Source: Mesorhizobium norvegicum
GTDB lineage: Bacteria > Pseudomonadota > Alphaproteobacteria > Rhizobiales > Rhizobiaceae
DNA: 64,000 bases
Assembly (NCBI RefSeq): GCF_004919685.1
Contig: NZ_SMYZ01000089.1
Coordinates: 79,303 to 143,302, forward strand
Direction of reading: 5' to 3'
Below the pieces are notes generated by a model. That model saw only the letters and a list, made by a program, of their open reading frames with translations, did no database searches and was not told the DNA's origin. Position numbers and translations under genes: made by a program. Shown one piece after another: positions 51,791-61,044 of this stretch (position 1 is the first letter of the stretch; each line of letters begins with the position of its first letter).

Positions 51791-54202
51791 CTATCCGTGG
51801 TCGCCTGATATGACGGAGAAGTCGACATTCTCCCAATCGCCGGTTGCGGGCCAGAAAAAAGTGAAGATCAGCGTGCTTCCCTTGGGGAGGTCGGCAACGG
51901 GCAGATCGGCAAGATGGATGCCAAAAGCGTTCTCTGCCGTCTGGCTGTCATGGGCTGATGTCCAGTTGTCGGTGCTCCAATGGACTGTAGCCCGGTCCAA
52001 CAATTCGATACGCAGCATTTTGCCCACCGGCATGGTGCGGATCTTGTTGTTGAACCGCCACGTCCTGAACGGCGATACGGTCTTGTCCTCGATATAGCGC
52101 TTGACGCCTTGCGGCGGCATGTCGAAGACAGCGCCGTCGCGCAGCGAGCGCAACAGCTTGATATGCTCCGAATGCGCCCAGACCAGCGGCATGGCGCTGC
52201 CCGAGGCCCTGCCATGCAGCAATTCGCGCTCCGGCATATCAGCGCCGTCCCAGACTTGCTCCGGCAACAGGCCGCCCGGTCCAGCGGACCTTTCAAGCGT
52301 CGCCAACAGGCTGGTCGCCTCGTCCTTGCGCCCTGCCGCCAGCTCATAATGGGCGCGTTCGCCGGCGAGCAACGGCCAGGGGCGGCCCTGGCCGGTTCCA
52401 TCGAAGGGTGCGCCATCTTCATGCTCGCCATAGCCGTCGCCATTGTAGCGGTACCAGAGCGGCCCTTGCGGCAACTCGCAGCGCAATTGCGCATCGATGA
52501 CCTTGACCGTGTCGACGATGCGCGGGTCATCGGCCGCCCGCAGGCCGAAGCGCACCAGCGCCAGCGCGTCAGGGCTGACGATTTCCTCGGTAGGCCGGTC
52601 GCTGTCGCCGGGCGGCCGGTTCTTGATCGGCACATAGCCGTCCTTCGGCGAACCGGCCTCGGCGCTGTCGGGCGGCGCGATGCGCACGTAGTAGCCTTCG
52701 ACGCCTGCCGCCTTGCAGATCGCCGTGCCGGTGACATAGGTCCAGCACTCGACCTGGTCGTTCCAACCATCTGATGTCTCGCGCAGATAGGTCGCGGCGT
52801 CGTCCTTGCCGCAGGCGTCGAGCAGGTCTGCCGCGGCAAGCAGTGCCGCGATCTCGACCGCGAGCGTGAACGGGCTGTAGCCGGCATCCTCTTCCCAGCG
52901 GTCTTCGCCGGTGACCGGGCCGTTGCGCACGACATAGCTGGCAGCGCGCTCGATCATCGGCAGGAAGGCTGCGAGCTTTGAGCGCGGCAGATGTCTTGCA
53001 CGATGCAGCGCGTCGGCCAGCAGCAACGGGAAGGCGCATTCGTCCATCTGGATACCGGGCCAATAGGCCGACCCGTCGAGCCAGGCGTTCTGCGGCCAGT
53101 GGCCGTCCGGCTGCTGGATGGAGCTGAGATAGCCGAGGATTTGCAACGCCGAGGCGGCGTCGCCGGCAGCGAGAAAGCCGCCAGCCGTTTCGACCAGATC
53201 GCGCGGCCAGACCAGATGATAGCCACCGAGGTCGTCGTCGCCCTTGTTGAAGCCCCATGGGATCGACAGGCTGGCGACCGCGGCGCCCGGCACGACGATC
53301 GACCGGTGCGTCGCCAGTACCGCGGTGCTGGTGCGATAGCTGTTGATGCCTGACGCCGTGTGCCGATCCAACTGCAGCAGGCCAGTCTGCCACTTGCGCC
53401 AGTTCTGGATGTAAGACTTGGCGGCCGCCGCAAAACCCCGCTTCAGGCTGGCGAAGGCATTTTCAGCCGCCTTGTCGGGCGTTGCGCCAAACCCCAGCGC
53501 CAGCAAGGCCCTGGTCTTTGCGGCGGAAAAGCCGATCTCGCCGGTCAGCGCGACATTGCCGTCCTCGGCCCGCTGGCAAGCCGGATCGAGTTCGCCGGTG
53601 TTGTGCAGTTGCTGCCAGCCGTCGGAAAAGCCGACATAGCCGGCCGAGCAACTTCGCCAGGGCAGCGACGAGGCCAGCGCCAGGCAAGAGCCGCGCCCCG
53701 AGGCAAACAGCACGGGCTTTCCCCTGTGCTCGCCGATCCAGGCGGTGTTGCCCATGCCGGCATTGACCAGATGCGGCGCCAGAAGCGCATAGACACGGTA
53801 GTCGCCGGGCGCACCCTTGAGCGGTGTGAAGGTGATTTCCTGCAGCAGTGTGGGGCGAGCCGGATCGGCAAGGATGCGCTTCTCGATCCGCCAGGCGCCG
53901 TCGGCGGCTGTATTGACCAGCCTGTAGGCGGGTACGCCGTCCTCGAACGGTTCGATGATGTGCGCGGCATCGCGCTTCTCTTCCGAGAAGTAGCCGTCGG
54001 GGCCGGTGACGATCAGGCCGAGGTCGCGCGTGCAGGCGCTGTCGACGCGCGGATAGTAGATTTCGTTGAGGATGCCGTGGCTGATCGTGAACCAGATCTG
54101 GCCGGCCGGCGAAAGCGACGTTCCGACGCCGCTCTTGGCGCTCGACGTCCAGCGGGCCGGAATTCCCGGGGCGCCCGGAGCAACGGTTGGCGTCACTGGC
54201 AT
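51791..54202 (-). CDS. GH15 glucoamylase/glucodextranase-like protein
   Basis: An 803-residue protein of glycoside hydrolase family 15, which removes glucose from the ends of alpha-glucans. It has the N-terminal beta-domain (WFTISHGILNEIYYPRVD), the (alpha/alpha)6 barrel with GGYHLVWPRDLVETAGGF, and acidic catalytic sites around RWEEDAGYSPFTLAVE (near residue 434) and LAGERAHYELAAG (near residue 612). No signal peptide is seen, so it is probably cytoplasmic and acts on glycogen or a similar glucan. It lies upstream of gnd, zwf and the glucokinase gene. Confidence 0.9.
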   Translation of the reverse strand: MPVTPTVAPGAPGIPARWTSSAKSGVGTSLSPAGQIWFTISHGILNEIYYPRVDSACTRDLGLIVTGPDGYFSEEKRDAAHIIEPFEDGVPAYRLVNTAADGAWRIEKRILADPARPTLLQEITFTPLKGAPGDYRVYALLAPHLVNAGMGNTAWIGEHRGKPVLFASGRGSCLALASSLPWRSCSAGYVGFSDGWQQLHNTGELDPACQRAEDGNVALTGEIGFSAAKTRALLALGFGATPDKAAENAFASLKRGFAAAAKSYIQNWRKWQTGLLQLDRHTASGINSYRTSTAVLATHRSIVVPGAAVASLSIPWGFNKGDDDLGGYHLVWPRDLVETAGGFLAAGDAASALQILGYLSSIQQPDGHWPQNAWLDGSAYWPGIQMDECAFPLLLADALHRARHLPRSKLAAFLPMIERAASYVVRNGPVTGEDRWEEDAGYSPFTLAVEIAALLAAADLLDACGKDDAATYLRETSDGWNDQVECWTYVTGTAICKAAGVEGYYVRIAPPDSAEAGSPKDGYVPIKNRPPGDSDRPTEEIVSPDALALVRFGLRAADDPRIVDTVKVIDAQLRCELPQGPLWYRYNGDGYGEHEDGAPFDGTGQGRPWPLLAGERAHYELAAGRKDEATSLLATLERSAGPGGLLPEQVWDGADMPERELLHGRASGSAMPLVWAHSEHIKLLRSLRDGAVFDMPPQGVKRYIEDKTVSPFRTWRFNNKIRTMPVGKMLRIELLDRATVHWSTDNWTSAHDSQTAENAFGIHLADLPVADLPKGSTLIFTFFWPATGDWENVDFSVISGDHG

Positions 54203-54357
54203 TCTGTTTCGGTCTCCTGGCCCCCTCCCTAGACCAGGACGCGAAGCCTTTTCAATCATTGCACCGCAAGTTGATCAGACACCGCCAATGGCGCGTCGTT
54301 GACAGCGGCGCCGGCATGCGTCCACTATTTCCCGGCACGGGAGGATCGTGAAAGCCA

Positions 54358-55635
54358 ATGCCGGAAGTGTCCCTGGTCCTGATCGACCGGCTGCTGGCGA
54401 TCTCGCGGGCGCTTGCCGGCCATATCGATCCCGGCACGGCGTTCCGCGCGACAGCCATCGAGATCGGCTCGCTCATTCCGCACGACCACATGGATCTGGC
54501 GGTGCTGTCGCATGATGGCCGCCGGCACGCCTGTTATGAAGCCGGCTTCCACACCAGCTGGAGCGAGCTTGCCCAGCATCCGCTGCCGACCGAAGTCAGC
54601 CCGATCCGCTCGGTGCTGTGGGGCGAAGTACCCTATCTGCTCGCCGACGACGCGTTGAGCGACCAGCGCTTCCATTTCGCCACCGCCATCGATGGACCGA
54701 TCTTCGCCGCCCGACTGCGCAGCCGCATCGTCGTGCCGCTCAGGGCGCGCGGCGGTATCATCGGTGCGCTCAACATCAGCCGGCACGAGGTCGACTGCTA
54801 CACGCTTGCCGATGTCGCGGTCGCCCAGCAATGCGCCGATCTGATCGCGCCCTATATCTTCGCGCTGATCCAGACCGAGGAGGCGCGCCGCGCCATGCTG
54901 GCCGAGAGCGAGGCGCGCAACCGCGTCGAACTGCTGCGGGTCGGCGCCTCGCAACTGACCGAAGGCATGGAGCGCGAACGCCGGCGCATGGCCATGGACC
55001 TGCACGACCAGACGCTTGCCGATCTCGCCCGCATCGCGCGCCAGCTTTCGGCCCTTCGCGGCCAGGGTGTGGCGCGGGCGGCGCAGCTTGCCGATCTCGA
55101 GCAGGAGGTCGCCGGTTGTCTGACCGAACTGCGCCACATCGTCGACGACATGCGGCCGAGCGTGCTCGAATTGTTCGGCCTGCGCGACGCCGTCGAGGCG
55201 CATCTCAACCGCAGCGTCGCCAGAGCCAAGCCGCCGATTGCCGTGCGCATCGCCGACACCAGCGACGGCGGCGCCGACAGCCTGTCCGAGCCAGTGCGGA
55301 CCGCGCTCTACCGGATCGTGCAGGAAGCCATCAACAATGCCGTCCGCCACGCCGTTCCGCGCCGCATCGACGTGCTGCTGGCGTCGACCGCGAGCGTGCT
55401 GCGGGTGATCGTCACCGATGACGGCCAGGGCTGCGGCGCTGTCGATCCGGCGGCGCATGGCGGCATTGGCCATATGCATACGCGCGCGGCCCTTATCGGA
55501 GCGCGCCTGCGCATCGGCCAGGCCGGCCGCAAGAGCGGCGGCACCCGTGTCGTCGTCGAGATCGACCGCCAGCCATTGCCGGTTGCGGCGGCTGCAACGG
55601 CGCTCGGTCAACTCGCCATATCGGAGGCCATGTAA
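54358..55635 (+). CDS. GAF domain sensor histidine kinase (NarL-type)
   Basis: A 425-residue soluble kinase. A GAF domain covers about residues 20-165. The HisKA_3 domain has the phosphorylated His216 in MAMDLHDQTLADL, then the ATPase region with QEAINNAVRHAV, VTDDGQGCGA and GGIGHMHTRAALIGARL. No membrane helix is present, so the signal is cytoplasmic. The stop TAA shares its last base with the ATG of the next gene (TAATG). The two genes are a pair. Confidence 0.92.
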   Translation: MPEVSLVLIDRLLAISRALAGHIDPGTAFRATAIEIGSLIPHDHMDLAVLSHDGRRHACYEAGFHTSWSELAQHPLPTEVSPIRSVLWGEVPYLLADDALSDQRFHFATAIDGPIFAARLRSRIVVPLRARGGIIGALNISRHEVDCYTLADVAVAQQCADLIAPYIFALIQTEEARRAMLAESEARNRVELLRVGASQLTEGMERERRRMAMDLHDQTLADLARIARQLSALRGQGVARAAQLADLEQEVAGCLTELRHIVDDMRPSVLELFGLRDAVEAHLNRSVARAKPPIAVRIADTSDGGADSLSEPVRTALYRIVQEAINNAVRHAVPRRIDVLLASTASVLRVIVTDDGQGCGAVDPAAHGGIGHMHTRAALIGARLRIGQAGRKSGGTRVVVEIDRQPLPVAAAATALGQLAISEAM

Positions 55636-56369
55636 TGCTTGTGATGATCGCCGAGAATGACGGACTGCACCGCACCTTCGCACGGCGGACCGTCGAGCAA
55701 TTATGGCCCGGCGACGTCGAGGTGATCGAAGCGAGCGACGGCGAGGACGCCATCAACCTGGCGGCTGAACGCGAGCCGCCGCATGTGGTGCTCGACCTGC
55801 AGATGCCAAAGGCGACCGGGATCGAGGTCGCCAGGGCGATCTGGAACCGCCGCGCCGGCACGCACATCCTGTTCTGGTCGAATTTCGCCGACGAGGCCTA
55901 TGTGCGCGGCGTGGCGCGCATCGTGCCGCCCGGCTCGGTCTACGGCTATGTGCTCAAATCGGCGACGGAGGAAGGCATGCGGTCCGCCTTGCGCGGCGTT
56001 TTCCGCGAAGGCCATTGCATCATCGATCGCGAGATCCGCGGCATCCAGCATCGCGTGCAAGACAAGTTCGAGGGCATCACCGACGGCGAATATGAAAGCC
56101 TGATCGACATCGCGCTCGGCCTGACCGACCGGGCCATCGCCGCACGCCGCGGCCTGTCGATCCGTGGCGCGCAGAGCCGCATCAAGCATGTCTATGACAA
56201 GCTCGGCATCGTGCCGGCGGAAGACGGCGCCAGCGATGCTTCCGTGTTCAACTCGCGGACGCGGGCGATCTATCTCGCCATGGCGCGCGGCCTGATCAAC
56301 ATCGACGCGCTGCGCCGCGAGCAGGACCGGCTCGATGCCTGGCTGGCTGAGGCGCCGCCAGGCCACTGA
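55635..56369 (+). CDS. Response regulator with divergent LuxR-like helix-turn-helix
   Basis: A 244-residue partner of the upstream kinase. The receiver domain starts MLVMIAENDG (acidic Glu7/Asp9), with phosphorylated Asp54 (VVLDLQMPKATG) and a lysine in YVLKSATEEG. The C-terminal half has ITDGEYESLIDIALGLTDRA and IAARRGLSIRGAQSRIKHVY, a recognisable but divergent LuxR-type helix-turn-helix. An extra tail of about 40 residues follows. It overlaps the kinase gene by one base. Its targets may be the glucoamylase or the sugar genes nearby. Confidence 0.88.
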   Translation: MLVMIAENDGLHRTFARRTVEQLWPGDVEVIEASDGEDAINLAAEREPPHVVLDLQMPKATGIEVARAIWNRRAGTHILFWSNFADEAYVRGVARIVPPGSVYGYVLKSATEEGMRSALRGVFREGHCIIDREIRGIQHRVQDKFEGITDGEYESLIDIALGLTDRAIAARRGLSIRGAQSRIKHVYDKLGIVPAEDGASDASVFNSRTRAIYLAMARGLINIDALRREQDRLDAWLAEAPPGH

Positions 56370-56542
56370 TTTCGACCCTGTGCGACTGTGCAAACGCACA
56401 GTCGGCCTTGCGCTTTGACCCGTATCGCTACGCCGGCGCCGCAACTACGCTCGACCCCAACAAGAAGACATATCGGGGAAGCGCTCATGCCATTCGTCAC
56501 CATGCGGATCTGCACGGCTGTTGGCACCGCCGGGAGCCGGTG

Positions 56543-57433
56543 ATGTCGGTGTCGGCGCGCGCCCGCCATTCCGGCTTCGACGACGTCGTCGGCGATGCGA
56601 CCATTGAGACGCTGGCGAACGGCTTCGGCTTCCTCGAAGGGCCGGTCTGGCACCCTTACGAGAAGTGGCTGATCTTCTCCGACATTCCGGAAAGCCGGAT
56701 GTACCGCCGCAATGCCGAGGGCGAAATCGAGCTGTTCCGCGAGCCGAGCCACAAGGCCAACGGCAACACGCTGGATCGCCACGGGCGGCTGGTCACCTGC
56801 GAGCACGCGACGAGCCGGGTGACCCGCGCCGAGCCCAATGGCAGCGTGACGGTGCTTGCCACACATCACCAGGGCAAGCAGCTCAACAGCCCGAACGACG
56901 TTGTCGTTGCCACCGGCGGATCGATCTACTTCACCGATCCGGGCTATGGCCGAGTGGAATTCTACGGCGTGCCGCGGCCACAGGAGCTGCCGTTCCAGGG
57001 CGTCTACCGTATCGACGGCGACGGCGCCCGGCTGACACTGCTGGCCGACGATTTCGTGCAGCCGAACGGGCTTTGCTTTTCGCTCGACGAGTCGCGGCTG
57101 TTCGTCAACGACACCGAACGCGGACACATCAGGGTGTTCGGCGTGGAAGCGAATGGCGACCTTAATGGCGGCGCCGTCTGGGCCGTGACCGAGGGCGAGG
57201 GGCCGGGAGCGCCCGACGGTATGAAGATCGACAGCCGCGGCAATCTCTATTGCACCGGCCCCGGCGGCATCCATGTCTTCGACGCGTCGGGCGCCATACT
57301 GGGTGTGATCCGGACACCGGAAAATTGCGCGAATTTCACCTTCGGCGACGACGATCTGCAAAGCCTCTACATCGCCGCGTCGACGTCGCTGTACCGGCTC
57401 CGGGTGCGCGTGCCGGGATTGAGACTGTTTTGA
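56543..57433 (+). CDS. SMP-30/gluconolactonase/LRE family protein
   Basis: A 296-residue six-bladed beta-propeller lactonase. Signatures: FLEGPVWHPYEKWLIFSD with the metal-binding Glu, KQLNSPNDVVVATGGSIYFT with the conserved Asn-Asp, and GPGAPDGMKIDSRGNLY with the catalytic Asp. It hydrolyses sugar lactones in aldose breakdown. The ATG at 56543 is preferred (GGGA nearby); an upstream in-frame TTG at 56408 would add 45 atypical residues. It lies 93 bp upstream of the sugar ABC genes. Confidence 0.93.
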   Translation: MSVSARARHSGFDDVVGDATIETLANGFGFLEGPVWHPYEKWLIFSDIPESRMYRRNAEGEIELFREPSHKANGNTLDRHGRLVTCEHATSRVTRAEPNGSVTVLATHHQGKQLNSPNDVVVATGGSIYFTDPGYGRVEFYGVPRPQELPFQGVYRIDGDGARLTLLADDFVQPNGLCFSLDESRLFVNDTERGHIRVFGVEANGDLNGGAVWAVTEGEGPGAPDGMKIDSRGNLYCTGPGGIHVFDASGAILGVIRTPENCANFTFGDDDLQSLYIAASTSLYRLRVRVPGLRLF

Positions 57434-57526
57434 GCCCGCGACGATCCGTGCTCAAATCAGATTGGGAGTGAGGCCGGGTCAAAGCCGGCGGGAAATGCAG
57501 CAGTCAACATCTGGGAGGATTACGAC

Positions 57527-58540
57527 ATGAAGAAACTGTTCGTCTTGGGCGCTCTGGCGGCGATGCTCGCCTCGGGCACGGCGCTGGCCGACACCAGCGG
57601 CAAGAAGATCGCCTTCTCCAACAACTATGCCGGCAATTCCTGGCGGCAGGCGATGCTCGACAGCTACGGCATCGTCACCAAGAAGGCGGTTGCCGACAAG
57701 ATCGTCGGCGCGGCCGATATCTTCACCACCGCCGACAAGGAAGTGCCGACGCAGGCAGCACAGGTGCAGAACCTGATCCTGCAGGGCTATGACGCGATCG
57801 TCATCAACGCCGCTTCGCCGGATGCGCTCAACGGCGCCATCAAGCAGGCCTGCGACGCCGGCATCACCGTCGTCTCTTTCGACGGCACCGTGACTGAGCC
57901 CTGCGCCTACCGCGTCGTCGTCGACTTCAAAGACATGGGCAAGCAGGAAGTCGAGCAGATGGCCAAGTTCCAGCCCAAGGGCGGCAACCTGCTGGAAATC
58001 CGTGGCCTTGCCGGCACCTCGATCGACGATGCCATCCATGCCGGCATCCTCGAAGGTGTCGCCGCCCATCCCGAGTTCAAGATCGTCGGTTCGGTGACCG
58101 GGGACTGGGACCAGACGACGGCACAAAAGGCGGTGGCGACCATCCTGCCGTCGCTGCCCGATATCGTCGGCATCGTCGACCAGGGCGGTGACGGCTATGG
58201 CGCCGCACAGGCCTTCGCCGCCGCCGGCAAGCCACGCCCGACCATCATCATGGGCAACCGCCAGGACGAGTTGCAGTGGTGGAAGGAACAGAAGGACAAG
58301 GACGGCTACCAGACCTGGTCGGCATCGATCGCGCCAGGCGTCTCGTCGCTCGCCTTCTGGGTTGCACAGCAGGTGCTTGACGGCCGCACCGACATCCCGC
58401 ACGACCTGCTGGTGCCGTATCTGGCCTTCACCCAGGACGATTTCGAGGCCGAGCTGCCGAAGATCGTCAAGGGCGGCGTCGCCAGCCACGAATACACGCA
58501 GGAAGACGCGATCGCAGCCATCAAAGCCAACATCAAGTGA
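57527..58540 (+). CDS. Sugar ABC transporter substrate-binding protein (CUT2)
   Basis: A 337-residue periplasmic binding protein of the RbsB/Peripla_BP_4 type. Signal peptide: KKLFVLGALAAMLASGTALA. The mature part has GKKIAFSNNYAGNSWRQAM, QGYDAIVINAASPDALNGAI, and VGIVDQGGDGYGAAQAFAAAG, typical of monosaccharide binding. GGGAGGATTACGAC precedes the ATG. It is the first gene of a four-gene transporter set. The ligand is not known. Confidence 0.95.
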   Translation: MKKLFVLGALAAMLASGTALADTSGKKIAFSNNYAGNSWRQAMLDSYGIVTKKAVADKIVGAADIFTTADKEVPTQAAQVQNLILQGYDAIVINAASPDALNGAIKQACDAGITVVSFDGTVTEPCAYRVVVDFKDMGKQEVEQMAKFQPKGGNLLEIRGLAGTSIDDAIHAGILEGVAAHPEFKIVGSVTGDWDQTTAQKAVATILPSLPDIVGIVDQGGDGYGAAQAFAAAGKPRPTIIMGNRQDELQWWKEQKDKDGYQTWSASIAPGVSSLAFWVAQQVLDGRTDIPHDLLVPYLAFTQDDFEAELPKIVKGGVASHEYTQEDAIAAIKANIK

Positions 58541-58589
58541 GCATCACGGCAGCGTTGCCGTCCGTATCGCCGAGCGGATATCGTTGAGC

Positions 58590-60059
58590 ATGCCTGAAGG
58601 GAACGCTGACATCATCAGACTGAACGGCGCCGAAAAGCATTTCGGCGCCGTTCGCGCACTGGGCGGCGTGGATTTTCACGTCGGATCCGGCGAGTGTGTC
58701 GGGCTTGTCGGCCACAATGGCGCCGGCAAATCGACGCTGATGCACATGGTGGCGGGCACGCTGGTGCCCGACAGCGGGCAGATCGGCGTGCATGGCGGCA
58801 CCGAGGACAACTACTCGGTGTCGCGGGCGCAGCAGCTCGGCATACGCTGCGTGTTCCAGGAATTGTCGCTGTGCCCCAATCTCAGCGTCGCCGAGAACAC
58901 ACGCATCAACCACGCTTCGCTGCGTGGCTTCGGCTGGCGGCGCAAGGCGGCCGGTTTGATCGCCGCCAAGCTCGATGAGATTTTTCCGGGTCACAGCATC
59001 TCGGCGTCGGATATTGTCGGCGACCTATCGATCGGCCGGCGCCAGATGGTCGAGGTGGCGCGCGCCTTCACCGTCACCCAGGATCGTCTCGACCTCGTCA
59101 TCCTCGACGAGCCGACATCGTCGCTGGACGCGCACACGGCCGGCCAGCTGCTGACCTTCGTGCGCCGCTTCGTCGCCGGCGGCAAAAGCTGCATCCTGAT
59201 TTCGCATGTGCTGGGCGAGGTGCTGCGGAACGCCGACCGCATCGTGGTGATGCGCGACGGCAAGGTGGTTGTCGCTGACGCCGCCAGTGCCTTCGACCGC
59301 GACCGGCTGGTGACGGCGATGGGCGGGGCCGAAGCGCGCCAGAAGATCGCGGCGCAAATCGCAGCCGCCAAGCCCGGCGCCAGTCCGCTGCGGGTTCGGG
59401 CGCGGCCCGCCGCGCAGAAGGACGGCACCGACCTCGTCGCCTGTGCCGGTGAGATCATCGGCCTCGCCGGGCTGGCGGGGCATGGCCAGACCGACCTGCT
59501 GCTGGCGATCTTCGCTGCGGCATCGCGCGCCCGGACCGGCATCGAGGTGACGGCGCCGGTGGCGCTGGTCGCCGGAGACCGTCAGTCGGACGGCATTTTT
59601 CCGCAATGGTCGATCGCGCAGAATATCGGCATCCGCTCGCTGGCACGCCTGCGCAACGGGCTGCTGATCTCGCCGCAGCGCGAGGCCGAGCTTGCTGCAT
59701 TTTGGCAGGAGAAGATCGGCATCCGCACGCCTGACATGAACAACAACATCTTTTCGCTGTCGGGCGGCAACCAGCAGAAGGCGCTGTTTGCCCGTGCCCT
59801 CGGCTCGGACGCGCAGATCGTGCTGATGGACGACCCGATGCGCGGCGTCGATATCGGCACCAAGCTGGAGGTCTACGACCTCGTGCGCGAAGAGGCCGGC
59901 CGCGGCCGCACCTTCCTCTGGTACACCACGGAAACCGAAGAGCTCGACAATTGCGACCACATCTATGTCTTCAAAAACGGCCGCATCGTCGCCAATCTGC
60001 GCCGCGACGAGTTGACCGAAGAGAAGATCATCCAGTCCTCCTTCGGCGATGCGGCCTGA
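58590..60059 (+). CDS. Sugar ABC transporter ATP-binding protein (CUT2, tandem domains)
   Basis: A 489-residue protein with two ABC domains. The first has Walker A GHNGAGKSTLM, a degenerate signature LSIGRRQMVEVARAF and Walker B LVILDEPTSSLD. The second has a weak Walker A (GLAGHGQTDLL), a good signature FSLSGGNQQKALFARAL and Walker B IVLMDDPMRGVD. This asymmetry is standard for RbsA/MglA-type proteins. The ATG at 58590 has a weak ribosome site; a TTG two codons earlier is also open. Confidence 0.94.
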   Translation: MPEGNADIIRLNGAEKHFGAVRALGGVDFHVGSGECVGLVGHNGAGKSTLMHMVAGTLVPDSGQIGVHGGTEDNYSVSRAQQLGIRCVFQELSLCPNLSVAENTRINHASLRGFGWRRKAAGLIAAKLDEIFPGHSISASDIVGDLSIGRRQMVEVARAFTVTQDRLDLVILDEPTSSLDAHTAGQLLTFVRRFVAGGKSCILISHVLGEVLRNADRIVVMRDGKVVVADAASAFDRDRLVTAMGGAEARQKIAAQIAAAKPGASPLRVRARPAAQKDGTDLVACAGEIIGLAGLAGHGQTDLLLAIFAAASRARTGIEVTAPVALVAGDRQSDGIFPQWSIAQNIGIRSLARLRNGLLISPQREAELAAFWQEKIGIRTPDMNNNIFSLSGGNQQKALFARALGSDAQIVLMDDPMRGVDIGTKLEVYDLVREEAGRGRTFLWYTTETEELDNCDHIYVFKNGRIVANLRRDELTEEKIIQSSFGDAA

Positions 60060-60060
60060 G

Positions 60061-61041
60061 ATGACGGCCGCCAGCCTCGACACCGCTGCCAGGACTTCCG
60101 CCGAACGTGGCGCGCTGGCCCGCGCCCGCCTGTTGCGCGGGCTGCTGCCGGCGCTGTCGCTGGCGCTGGTGCTGCTCGCCATCGCCTGGCTCAACCCGCG
60201 CGCCATCAGCTATTTCGGCTTCAGCCTGATGCTCAACCTGGCGATCCCGATCGCGCTGGCAACGATCGCGCAGATGTTCGTCATAGCCGGTAATGAGCTC
60301 GACCTGTCGATCGGTACTTTCGTCGGCTTTGTCGGCTGTGTCACCGCGACCTGGCTGAAGGATGCGCCGCTCATCGGCGTCGCCATCCTGCTCGGGTCGA
60401 TCGGCGTCTATGCGCTGCTCGGCGCGCTGATCCATCTGCGCAACCTGCCTTCCATCGTGGTGACGCTCGGCATGAGCTTCGTCTGGCAAGGGCTCGCGAT
60501 TCTCGTTTTGCCCAAACCGGGGGGCAAGGCGCCGGACTGGCTGCTTGGGCTGATGGCGTTCAAGCCGCCTTTCGTGCCGTTCCCGATCATCGCGGCGCTG
60601 CTCATCGGCCTCATCGTCCACTTCGGCCTGATGCGTACCTCCTATGGCGTGATCCTGCGCGGCTCCGGCGGCAATCCGGCGGCACTCGCCCGCGCCGGCT
60701 GGTCGCTGCTCAAGACCAAGATCGTGCTGTTTGCGCTGGCCGGCCTGTTCGGCGTGCTGTCCGGCATGGCGCTGATCGGCATCACCACCTCGGCCGATGC
60801 CAATATCGGCAATGGCTACACGCTGCTGGCAATCGCCGGCGTCATCCTCGGCGGCGGCGAATTCGTCGGCGGGCGGGTGTCGCCGATCGGTGCGGTGATT
60901 GGCGCCCTGACATTGGCGCTCGCAGCCTCGCCGCTGCTCACCTTCATGCACATCCCGCCCGACTGGCAGGTCGCCGCCAACGGCGCCATCCTCATCATCG
61001 TGCTGGCGGCGCGGGTGCTGATCAGCCGCAAGGAGAGGTGA
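60061..61041 (+). CDS. Sugar ABC transporter permease (CUT2)
   Basis: A 326-residue inner-membrane permease of the RbsC type with about eight to ten helices. Signatures include AQMFVIAGNELDLSIGTFVGF and GGGEFVGGRVSPIGAVIGAL. The ATG follows the ATPase stop by one base. The second permease follows three bases later, so the channel is probably a heterodimer. Confidence 0.94.
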   Translation: MTAASLDTAARTSAERGALARARLLRGLLPALSLALVLLAIAWLNPRAISYFGFSLMLNLAIPIALATIAQMFVIAGNELDLSIGTFVGFVGCVTATWLKDAPLIGVAILLGSIGVYALLGALIHLRNLPSIVVTLGMSFVWQGLAILVLPKPGGKAPDWLLGLMAFKPPFVPFPIIAALLIGLIVHFGLMRTSYGVILRGSGGNPAALARAGWSLLKTKIVLFALAGLFGVLSGMALIGITTSADANIGNGYTLLAIAGVILGGGEFVGGRVSPIGAVIGALTLALAASPLLTFMHIPPDWQVAANGAILIIVLAARVLISRKER

Positions 61042-61044
61042 GCG

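Noticed and set aside
54325..55683. Open frame of 452 codons on the minus strand across the histidine kinase gene
   Set aside because: It is antisense to a kinase with all its motifs; the translation has no recognisable domain.
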